From assembly GCA_025462785.1 (NCBI GenBank), contig JAOAPG010000408.1, positions 1 through 6,572 of the forward strand: a stretch of 6,572 nt of DNA. Reading direction: 5' to 3'. The notes under the pieces are model-generated. The model did no database searches and was not told the origin of the DNA. It saw only the letters and a program-made list of their open reading frames with translations. Below, piece after piece: positions 1 to 5,799 of the stretch. This stretch comes from Acidobacteriaceae bacterium. Lineage in GTDB: Bacteria > Acidobacteriota > Terriglobia > Terriglobales > Acidobacteriaceae. The position numbers were made by a program, and so were the translations under genes. How positions within the stretch are numbered: the stretch's first letter is position 1; every line of letters starts with the position of its first letter.

Positions 1-236
1 CTGTCGATGAAAGAACAGGTATTCACGACGATCACGTCGGCATCTTCGGCGCGCTGGATGAGTTCGGCTCCGGCGTGGGCGAGCATGCCCATCATCACCT
101 CGCTATCAACGAGATTCTTGGGGCAGCCAAGGCTCACGAAGCCGACCTTCGTGGGTTTCGTGGAAGCCTCCGAAGAGGAAACCGGCTGAGATTTGGGCGA
201 GTCTAGATCGACTACAGTGAGTGTGGTTTCCTGCAT
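1..236 (-). CDS. rimO: Ribosomal protein S12 methylthiotransferase RimO, N-terminal part
   Basis: RimO is a radical-SAM enzyme that adds a methylthio group to an aspartate of ribosomal protein S12. Translating the minus strand from the ATG at 236-234 gives 78 codons before the window edge cuts the gene. Residues 31-46 read VGFVSLGCPKNLVDSE, and residues 69-78 read IVVNTCSFID. These are the hallmark segments of the UPF0004 domain, with Cys38 and Cys74 being the first two of its three cluster-binding cysteines. The third cysteine, the radical-SAM CxxxCxxC motif and the TRAM domain lie outside the window. The first 29 residues form a Ser/Thr/Pro-rich extension, longer than in E. coli RimO as I recall it. 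An upstream in-frame ATG at 257 is followed at once by TAG, so 236 is the first usable start. No Shine-Dalgarno is visible. The closest relative, MiaB, is less likely because of the GCPKNLVDSE form. Confidence 0.93.
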   Translation of the reverse strand, partial: MQETTLTVVDLDSPKSQPVSSSEASTKPTKVGFVSLGCPKNLVDSEVMMGMLAHAGAELIQRAEDADVIVVNTCSFID

Positions 237-247
237 GTAATCTGTCT

Positions 248-256
248 ATTTTAGCA
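248..256 (-). promoter_or_regulatory. Possible extended -10 promoter of rimO
   Basis: The minus strand reads TGCTAAAAT from 256 down to 248, which matches an extended -10 (TGnTAAAAT). No good -35 box is seen 17 bases upstream. Transcription from here would begin about 241-242, leaving only some 5 bases before the rimO ATG. That fits the absence of a Shine-Dalgarno and suggests a near-leaderless message. The call rests on one hexamer plus the TG, so it is tentative. Confidence 0.3.
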
Positions 257-478
257 TTCATCGTCCTCGCCTAGACGCACCAATGAAGCCAATCAGGGTT
301 TCCGCATACCACGTGCTAGGCTGATTTTTGCCTCTCGAACCCATGTCGCAGCGTTGCAGAGCGTTAGAAATTTCGCGGAAGAGCTGCTGCTCCGCCCTCA
401 TATTGGCTTTCATTGGGCGCGCAGCGGAATCGGACGCACAGACCATGCGTATACCCATCGTGCCTCAAGCTGCTACGG
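257..478. other. Intergenic stretch between rimO and the decayed monooxygenase; no supported gene
   Basis: Several short open frames cross this interval on both strands, including a minus-strand frame of 66 codons at 258-458. None has a recognisable protein motif. The frames overlap each other and are what chance would give. I see no RNA gene or strong terminator here. Confidence 0.5.
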
Positions 479-1378
479 CTAGTTTCCTGGCGACTTCCGC
501 AACCACTTATAAGAACGCAAACGGTTGGCGTGCTCATAGGTATCGGTCACTGCGATAACCTCGTCCGCCTCGGTCTCATCCACCAAATTTTGTATTTCGG
601 ATCTCACCGTCGCACTCGATCCGACAATGGCTGCCCCCAATTTGCTTTCGATCGCGCACGCTCAAAGTCCTGCCATAGTAGCTCCATCGAATCGACCGGC
701 GGCAGCAGTTCCACGGGTTCGTTCCGGATCAGCCGCAGGAAGCGCTGTTGAGGCGTCGTGAACTAGCGCCGGGCAGCCGCATCGGTCTCGGCCGCGATCA
801 CCTGCACGGCCACCATCATGTGGGGTTTGCGCAAAGTGTCGCTGGGCCGGAAGCGTTCGCGGTACAGTCGAGCGGCGGTATAGAGATACTCCGGGGCAAA
901 GTGGGCGGCGAAAGCGAATGGCAATCCCAGCATCGCGGCCAACTGTGCGCTGAAAGCGCTCGAGCCCAGCAGGATAATTGGGACGTTGCTCCTAACCCGG
1001 AATAGCCTTCACGCCTGTCCCGGTTTCGCGGCACCAAGATAGGCGCGCAACTCTTGCTCGGCCAAGGCCTAGATCAATGCGTCCCGGGATACAGCCGTCT
1101 AGGGTCCCGAACTGCTCGGCGACCAGGAGAGGGGCACGCTTGGGCAACATGAAGCCGCCGCTGCCTACTCGGATGGTCGAGGTTGCGCCGGCCACACGCC
1201 CGATGAGCACCGGCGTTGCCGAACACGCGAGACCCTCAATAGAGTGATGTTCGGCCAGCCAGAAGCGAGTGTAGCCTAGGCGCTCAACTTGCTGAGCCAA
1301 ATTGACCGAGCGGGCAATAGCACTGCCAGCAAGCTCGCCTTTTCGCATGCCGACCAGATCGAGAACGGAAACGGCCAA
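479..1378 (-). pseudogene. Decayed luciferase-like (LLM class) flavin-dependent monooxygenase
   Basis: The family is the bacterial luciferase-like, FMN-dependent TIM-barrel oxidoreductases, and the MsnO8-type subgroup fits best. The N-terminal part starts at the ATG at 1378 and reads SVLDL, LGYTRFWLAEHHSIEGLA, IRVGSGGFMLPKRAPLLVAEQFGTL and GRIDLGLGRA, all typical of the family. After about 1055 the similarity resumes in another frame as AEQELRAYLGAAKPGQ (about 1062-1012). It then shifts to VKAIPG (about 1012-995), and shifts again to NVPIILLGSS, AAMLGLPFAFAAHFAPEYL and LYRERFRPS (from about 987). A TAG at 765-763 interrupts that frame after AAARR, yet homology continues through RFLRLIRNEPVELLPPVDSM. 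A further shift near 650 leads to LGAAIVGSSATV and ADEVIAVTDTYEHANRLRSY, ending at TAG 481-479. The segment normally following GLGRA (PGTDQ and about 30 or more residues) is missing. With at least four frame changes, one nonsense codon and a deletion, no functional enzyme can be made. The frame order and identity are clear. The exact lesion positions are approximate. Confidence 0.88.
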
Positions 1379-1667
1379 CCCGTTATTCGATTAGATAACC
1401 AAATGGGGACGGGCGATGCGGGAACTAGGCACCCTTCATCACTCGTTGAAAACCCCAAAGGGGGGAGACATCCTCGGTTTTCTGTGAAATAGGAAAAAAT
1501 GAAATAGTAAAAGAGAGAGAAAAGCGTAAGCCAGCCCACCGCCACATTGTTGTAGCGATGTCTGTCCGCAGGACATCGGCAATCCGATTCCCAGCTTTGT
1601 TATTCATCCGAATGTAAACTTGTACCCGAGACTCTTGCCGATATGAACAGCTCTTGGCGGCTGGAAT
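1379..1667. other. Intergenic stretch between HAD gene and monooxygenase pseudogene
   Basis: No gene is supported here. It contains a palindrome at 1556-1578, listed separately. It also has a cytosine-free, purine-rich tract at about 1486-1524 and a small CCCC-TTT-GGGG hairpin followed by TTTT on the minus strand around 1450-1463. That hairpin stem is only 4 bp, too weak to call a terminator with confidence. Open frames in this interval are short and overlapping and show no protein motif. Confidence 0.5.
1556..1578. repeat. Palindrome CGATGTC-n9-GACATCG with an alternative inner hairpin
   Basis: CGATGTC (1556-1562) and GACATCG (1572-1578) are perfect reverse complements around 9 bases. The inner TGTCC-GCA-GGACA (1563-1575) could form a second hairpin that excludes the outer one. 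The flanks TTG (upstream) and CAA (downstream) could extend the outer stem across a bulge. It lies about 90 bases past the HAD stop codon. No T-run follows on either strand, so it is not a standard intrinsic terminator. It resembles the dispersed palindromic repeats often seen between genes in soil bacteria, but I see only one copy here. Confidence 0.5.
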
Positions 1668-2528
1668 TTACGTAGCGACAGCCTTTCGCAATGAATCGAG
1701 CTTCGAAAGATCTCCCTTTGGCTGATCCGACGCAGTTCGCAGCGTGAGCCAGTCGGTGCGGACCCGCTCCCACTCTTGAATCAGGATTCCATAGGATTCG
1801 AAGAACTCGCGAATTCTTAATCGCTCCCATCCGAGTACGTCTTCGAGAATTGGAGCCAGAACCGCCAAAGCATTGCTGCTGAGGATGGTTCTCTTCGCTA
1901 CTTGCGAAACGTGCTTGGCTTCGGAAACTGCGATCGTGAAACCTTCGCGAACGTTCACGTGGAGCATCACATGCACATCAGAGCTGCCGTCGCCTACGTA
2001 GACGATGTGGTCTGGTCCAACTTTTCGCAAGGACTGGAGTTGATCCAGGACAAAGACTTTCCCGTAACCTGCTGTGGCGCGAGTGATGGCTTCGATCTCG
2101 CCAGAATCGGTATAGAGGAATTCGGTTCCGAAAATGTGGTCGCGAGGAACGATCCCTTCAAGAGCAGAGTGGATGACCTCGACGGGTGCCGCGGATAGAA
2201 CATAAAAGTCGAAGTGATATCCATCGAGTCCGGTTTCAAGAATCTCGTAGAGAAGCTTGATATTCTCTTTCAATCGAATGCGCTTTCCCACCTCATACAG
2301 GTGCTCTTTGCGCACGCGGGTGTGAAACTCAGGATCATGCAACAGCAAGTATGCGAGCTCGGCGCCTTGTTGCACGAGATTCAGCTTCGCCATCCCTTTA
2401 GCTTTTCGTTCGAACTCGGGGATAGGAATGCCGACCAGTTCACTCAGCACGTAGCCGCTATCGTTGAAGGTGAGCGTCTGATCGAAGTCACTGGCGAAGA
2501 TGTAGCGCTTTAATAACTTATCGTTCAT
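1668..2528 (-). CDS. HAD-superfamily phosphatase, phosphoserine-phosphatase-like
   Basis: This intact 286-residue cytosolic protein has all four HAD motifs. Motif I is DFDQT at residues 14-18, with Asp14 as nucleophile and Asp16 as acid/base. Motif II is Ser112 in VLSAAP. Motif III is probably Lys157 in GYGKVFVLDQL. Motif IV is GDGSSD at 179-184, which binds Mg2+. Residues 20-95 form a mostly helical insertion between motifs I and II, the place of the C1 cap in subfamily IB (phosphoserine phosphatase-like) enzymes. The substrate cannot be read from sequence. A phosphomonoester is expected from the family, and relatives include phosphoserine, phosphocholine and methylthioribulose-derivative phosphatases. 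The C-terminal 55 residues are charged and have no known domain. The ATG at 2528 has no Shine-Dalgarno. A promoter sits so close upstream that the transcript may be leaderless. Both neighbours are broken, yet this gene has no lesion, so it is likely under selection. Confidence 0.85.
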   Translation of the reverse strand: MNDKLLKRYIFASDFDQTLTFNDSGYVLSELVGIPIPEFERKAKGMAKLNLVQQGAELAYLLLHDPEFHTRVRKEHLYEVGKRIRLKENIKLLYEILETGLDGYHFDFYVLSAAPVEVIHSALEGIVPRDHIFGTEFLYTDSGEIEAITRATAGYGKVFVLDQLQSLRKVGPDHIVYVGDGSSDVHVMLHVNVREGFTIAVSEAKHVSQVAKRTILSSNALAVLAPILEDVLGWERLRIREFFESYGILIQEWERVRTDWLTLRTASDQPKGDLSKLDSLRKAVAT

Positions 2529-2534
2529 ATGCTG

Positions 2535-2563
2535 ATTAGATTCATATGATAGCTAAAAGACAA
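2535..2563 (-). promoter_or_regulatory. Probable sigma-70-type promoter of the HAD phosphatase gene
   Basis: On the minus strand TTGTCT (2563-2558, 4 of 6 to TTGACA) is followed by exactly 17 bases and TCTAAT (2540-2535, 5 of 6 to TATAAT). A start 6-7 bases downstream falls at about 2528-2529, on the ATG itself. An overlapping TATCAT hexamer 10-15 bases further upstream is an alternative -10. The surrounding DNA is clearly richer in A and T than the coding regions. Confidence 0.45.
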
Positions 2564-2569
2564 ATTAAA

Positions 2570-2597
2570 AACATTAATGAAGAGTATTACTAATGTT
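2570..2597. repeat. Inverted repeat AACATTA-n14-TAATGTT upstream of HAD promoter
   Basis: AACATTA (2570-2576) and TAATGTT (2591-2597) are perfect reverse complements 14 bases apart, and a smaller AGTA-T-TACT palindrome (2583-2591) overlaps the spacer and the first base of the right arm. The repeat begins 7 bases upstream of the putative -35, a position suited to a regulator-binding site. No regulator gene is adjacent, so function is inference. The remaining bases to 2778 show no recognisable gene. Confidence 0.4.
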
Positions 2598-2778
2598 CAC
2601 CGGACCCGCGATTTTAATGAGGTTTTAACAAAATCGGTTGGGTGGTGTTGTCGTAATGCAGATCATTGAGCTTATTGTCCCATCTAGGTTTAGGGCAGCG
2701 GTGCCTTCGCTGCTCAATGAAGATTCTCGACCATGTATAGATCAGACGAATATCGCGGAAGGTCATACGCGTAATACT

Positions 2779-3108
2779 TTATTTTGGCGTCAACCGGCCC
2801 TTCTTCAACCTCTGAGCCAGAGACTCGCGTTCCAGATACTCCATCAAAACGAAGTCAATGGCATCCTGATGACCAACGTCGTGGACGGGGCGGATATAGG
2901 GATGATTCATCGAGGAGATGGCGCGCGCGTCGCGCTCGAAGCGTCGCTTCAGATCAGGGTTGGAAGAAAGATCCTGCGGGAGGACTTTGATTGCGATGTC
3001 GCGTCCTAGTCGCGTATCGCGCGCCCGGCACACTTCGCCCAAACCGCCAGTTCACAGTGAAGACCGGATTTCATACGGAGCTAGTTTCGTACCAGAAGCA
3101 ACAGCCAT
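2779..3108 (-). pseudogene. Ser/Thr protein kinase (PknB-type) remnant, N-lobe only
   Basis: From the ATG at 3108 the frame reads SGTKLAPYEIRSSL, a typical kinase-domain start. A TGA follows at codon 19, then TGGLGEVCRARDTRLGRD and IAIKVLP in the same frame. The stop sits where the first glycine of the GxGxxG nucleotide-binding loop belongs (family pattern SPLGAGGMGEVYRARD). Lys41 matches the conserved VAIK lysine. The residue expected to be the paired alpha-C glutamate is Asp60 in RFERDARAISS. The hinge MEYLERESL is present at 89-97. The frame ends with TAA at 2781-2779 after 109 codons, before any HRDLKPxN loop or DFG motif, so two thirds of the kinase domain and any sensor domain are absent. 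No continuation was found in the other minus-strand frames down to about 2640. It starts 58 bases after the stop of the propeller gene. A pseudogene is nearly certain, and any peptide started inside it would lack catalysis. Confidence 0.88.
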
Positions 3109-3166
3109 GGGTGCCCGATTGTAGGGCAAAGCATGGCTTTTGCTAGCGACTACTCCATCCTGAATC

Positions 3167-4615
3167 TCAGGGAGTGACAGCCAGATCCATGGGAAACCCT
3201 TGTATGACTGGATAGGGAGAACTTGGCAAAGGCGACAGATCTCCCGTGGAATGATTGATCGCAAAAGCAACGATCGCGGAACCTGTTCCGCCGCCTCCAC
3301 AGCCGAAAGCGTAGATGTAGTTTCCTGTGATGTCGGTACGAATAGGACCGGAGCAGGCGCTGGTGTTGGGCGTGTATTTGACGAAATTCAGAGCACCCGA
3401 AGAGTGGATGGAATAGATGGCAAGCTCTTCCATATCGCCATTGACTCCATACAGAAATCTTCCAGTCCCATCGACTGCCAGTGATTCGGGATTGAACGCG
3501 CAGGGCGGACAAGTGGGTGCGCAGCCGCCCTCGTCGGGCCAAGGAGAACCGGCTATCTGGGTCAGGGTGCCCGTTGTTTTCTCGACCGCATAACCTGAAA
3601 TTGAGTCGTTGAACGCGTTGGCGGTGTAGAGGTATTTGCCCAAGGGATTGATGAGGTCGTAGGGGAAAGCACTGCAGGACGGGTTAGGCGTACTTAGCTT
3701 AAACGGAGAACCGGGAAGCGGAGTGAGCGCGCCAGTTATTGAATCGATTTCAAAGGCGTCAATATAGCCGGTTGCATCGGCGACATACAGATATTATCCA
3801 TTGGCATCAACGACCAATGCTTGCGGACCATTTTGGGTGGAGTAAGGTGAACCGGGCGTAGCTTTGAGTGACCCATTGTTCTGCACTTGGAAGACGGCTA
3901 CGCCGTCCCCCGCAGCATTTTCGTCGCGTGTGGCGAAGACCAATTTTCCTGATGGGTGCACCGCAACGGCGGTGACAGAATGATTCACCGGGAACGGAGA
4001 GCCGGGCACGGCAGTGAGATAGCCGTTACTGCGATTGATAAAGTAAGCGAATACGTCTCCGGAAATGTAGTCACCGACGTATAGCCGGTATCCACCTTTA
4101 TCGGAAGCGACGGATAACGGGAATACATTGGCTTTCACCGGGCCCTGTCCTGTTGGCGCTAGGGCACCGTTGGAAGCAAGAACCGCGTAACCGTTCACCT
4201 CGTTTACCGTGTTACCGAAGAAATAGTTGCTATTGGTAATGTAGATAAATCCTCCAATGTTTGCCCGGCCCACGACGGTGATCTTAACGTTGGCTTTCAC
4301 AACGCCACCGCAGTTGTCCCATGCCTGCACAACAGTGTTGTAGGTCCCGTTCTGAAGCGTGAGATAGGTGTTGAGTTGGCCAGCGTTTCTGGTGTAAGCG
4401 CTTACGTTGGGCGCAGTGTAAATGCGCATAGCCGCAATCCCTTTGGAACATTGCGGGCTTTTCGCGCTGGCCACATAATTCACAGGACTATCCACTTGCG
4501 AATTATTTGCAGGAGAACTCACCGTGATAACGGGAGTAGTCGCAAAACCCGCGGTGCTGACAAAAAGAACTGAAACTGCGAAAGGGAACACGCGTGCGAG
4601 AACTCTGCAATCCAT
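3167..4615 (-). pseudogene. Secreted Ig-like/YVTN-type beta-propeller protein with one in-frame stop
   Basis: The frame spans 482 codons with a single TAA at 3796-3794 (codon 274) and no shift: the sequence runs VVDANG, stop, YLYVADATG. Residues 1-25 are a signal peptide with probable cleavage after AGFA. About 27-114 form an Ig-like domain ending AWDNCGG...VKITVV. From about 120 on there are beta-propeller blades of about 50 residues. Each ends in a GxL..xPGSPF-like turn (204-208, 254-258, 301-305, 355-359, 465-468) and is followed by a GxFLYV/GKYLY strand. Such proteins resemble the 6-phosphogluconolactonase/YVTN propeller fold, but the secreted multi-blade forms have no settled function and no lactonase activity should be assumed. 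The stop falls in the middle of the propeller, so a truncated product would probably not fold. The absence of other damage points to a recent mutation or a sequencing error. If read through, the gene would be full-length. Confidence 0.8.
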
Positions 4616-4622
4616 AAAGGAA

Positions 4623-4627
4623 CCTCT
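4623..4627 (-). promoter_or_regulatory. Ribosome binding site setting the start of the propeller gene
   Basis: AGAGG lies 7 bases upstream of the ATG at 4615. An in-frame ATG at 4645 would add MPIAFARGSF but has no such site and would put charged residues ahead of a good signal peptide. The downstream start is therefore preferred. Confidence 0.65.
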
Positions 4628-4645
4628 GGCGAAGGCTATGGGCAC

Positions 4646-5104
4646 CTTAGATTCGGCGCAAAGTAAAAGAGGTTTTCTGGCCTAGGTTACAGCAGGATAA
4701 AAATTGAGAGCTGATTGGAAGCCGGCAGAGCACGAAGTCTGCCAGCAATTGGTCGATGCTGGAGGAGAATCTGTATCCGGAACTAAGCGCAGCTGAGGGC
4801 GGGCTCAGTTTGCTCAAAACTTCTCCGGCTTGTGCTGCGGCTTGTCAGCTTGGGCCAACATTCAAATGAACTCGCTTCCCATCCTTTATTCGTTACAGCA
4901 GTCACCTGTTCAGCGAACGTTATCGGATTGGCGCAAATCGCACATAGAACAACTGCAGGTCGGAAGGGGTGAGTCCCATGATTTGTCCGAATTGTTCGCC
5001 AGTCCGTTTCCGTATGGCCTGCACTCGGTACCTGTGGCCCAAAGGATTTCGGAATTTGCCAATGGCGTGCAGGACATTGCCTCTAAAATATGCGCTTGGT
5101 AAGG
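4646..5104. other. About 460 bases with no supported gene
   Basis: A plus-strand frame (ATG 4866 to TAA 5102, 78 codons) ends two bases before the hairpin at 5105. It has no Shine-Dalgarno and no motif I recognise. A minus-strand frame at 4910-5185 overlaps it and begins inside the neighbouring gene. A third minus-strand frame ending at 4920 gives QAIRKRTGEQFGQIMGLTPS but has no start of its own. None outweighs the others. There is a 6-bp inverted repeat, GGCAGA-n8-TCTGCC, at 4724-4743. The interval may hold the upstream region of the propeller gene or relics too old to identify. Confidence 0.5.
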
Positions 5105-5138
5105 AATGCCCGTCCGAGTAAAGACTTGGACGGGCATT
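5105..5138 (-). terminator. Strong hairpin downstream of the exported-protein gene
   Basis: AATGCCCGTCC (5105-5115) and GGACGGGCATT (5128-5138) are perfect reverse complements. The stem continues inward through one G-T pair and AGT/ACT to an AAAG tetraloop, giving about 15 pairs. It starts 31 bases past the stop codon at 5170. There is no T-run after it on either strand, so it is not a textbook intrinsic terminator. It may act as a bidirectional or 3'-end-stabilising structure. Confidence 0.6.
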
Positions 5139-5169
5139 GGGCTGACAGATAACAAGTCCCCACGAACGC

Positions 5170-5733
5170 TTATAGGCGTTCGCAAGTCACCTGATTATTC
5201 CAGTCCACGAACGCACCCTGGGGATTGTCGCGCCATGCCCAGACGTGCAGTTCGAAGAAGTCGGCCAGGTTGAAGCGGTTCGGTGCGGCGACGAACTGGA
5301 AGTCCTGACCGTCGAGTGCCGGTGGAGTATTGTTGTTATTCTTCAGCCAGGTGACGGCATCGACGATGTACTCGACGCCGACCAATCTGCGTTTATTTCC
5401 CACTGGCTCGTAGATCAACGCTTCGGGATGCGCGACATCAATGGCGCCATCGCCCACGAGAGTGCCATTCACGTAGTGAATGCCCATGGCGCCATGGTCG
5501 GGACCAGTGACGCATCCGAATGCAGGTCCGTATCCGGCCGGGCCAGCATTGTTTACGTCAAGGAACTGCTGTGTCGCCTGTCGAACCTCTCGAACCAGTT
5601 CGGCAGGCGCTTGATGACTCGCGTGCTCCGCATCTTGTGCGAAAAGTGGAGCGACTGTAACAGCGCAGCTCAGCAACGCCAAGTTCAGAATGTTCAGGGC
5701 CCAAGTGTGAGTAAACTTTGTGATTGGTTTCAT
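5170..5733 (-). CDS. Small exported protein of unknown function
   Basis: This is an intact 187-residue protein. Residues 1-32 are a signal peptide: basic start, hydrophobic core NILNLALLSCAVTVAP, likely cleavage after LFA. The mature protein is about 155 residues. Distinct segments are AGYGPAFGCVTGPDHGAMGIHY (66-87), DVAHPEALIYEP (99-110), VGVEYIVDAVTWL (118-130) and FELHVWAWRDNPQGAFVDWN (160-179). Cys74 and Cys184 could form a disulphide after export. His80, His86, His102 and His163, with Glu105 and Glu161, are spaced as a metal site could be, but that is inference. I recognise the pattern as that of a conserved hypothetical protein and cannot name its activity. GGGAG 7 bases before the ATG at 5733 supports the start. 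It follows the OsmC gene by 66 bases on the same strand, so co-transcription is possible. A strong hairpin closes it. Confidence 0.82.
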   Translation of the reverse strand: MKPITKFTHTWALNILNLALLSCAVTVAPLFAQDAEHASHQAPAELVREVRQATQQFLDVNNAGPAGYGPAFGCVTGPDHGAMGIHYVNGTLVGDGAIDVAHPEALIYEPVGNKRRLVGVEYIVDAVTWLKNNNNTPPALDGQDFQFVAAPNRFNLADFFELHVWAWRDNPQGAFVDWNNQVTCERL

Positions 5734-5799
5734 AAGTAGTCTCCCTTCAGAGTTGGTGTTTGGATTTATTCCTTTGCTATGAATGGGCCCTTTCTTGGG

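Noticed and set aside
258..458. Minus-strand 66-codon open frame as a small gene before rimO
   Set aside because: It has no ribosome binding site, no recognisable motif, and overlaps other chance frames on both strands.
413..1005. Plus-strand open frames across the monooxygenase pseudogene
   Set aside because: They are antisense to stretches that read as LLM-class protein on the minus strand and show no motif of their own.
1902..2513. Plus-strand frames opposite the HAD gene
   Set aside because: The minus strand carries all four HAD motifs in one frame, so the plus-strand frames are shadows.
2638..3009. Plus-strand 123-codon frame
   Set aside because: Its right half is antisense to the kinase remnant and its left half has no recognisable motif or convincing start.
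479..4615. Stop-codon reassignment as the reason for the interrupted genes
   Set aside because: The interruptions are TAG, TGA and TAA, and the intact genes end normally in TAA. The monooxygenase also carries frameshifts, which recoding cannot explain.
4866..5102. Plus-strand 78-codon gene ending just before the hairpin
   Set aside because: Its position next to the hairpin is suggestive, but there is no ribosome binding site or motif, and equally open frames exist on the minus strand.
4910..5185. Minus-strand 91-codon gene
   Set aside because: It starts inside the exported-protein gene, runs through the hairpin, and has an unlikely composition with cysteine clusters.
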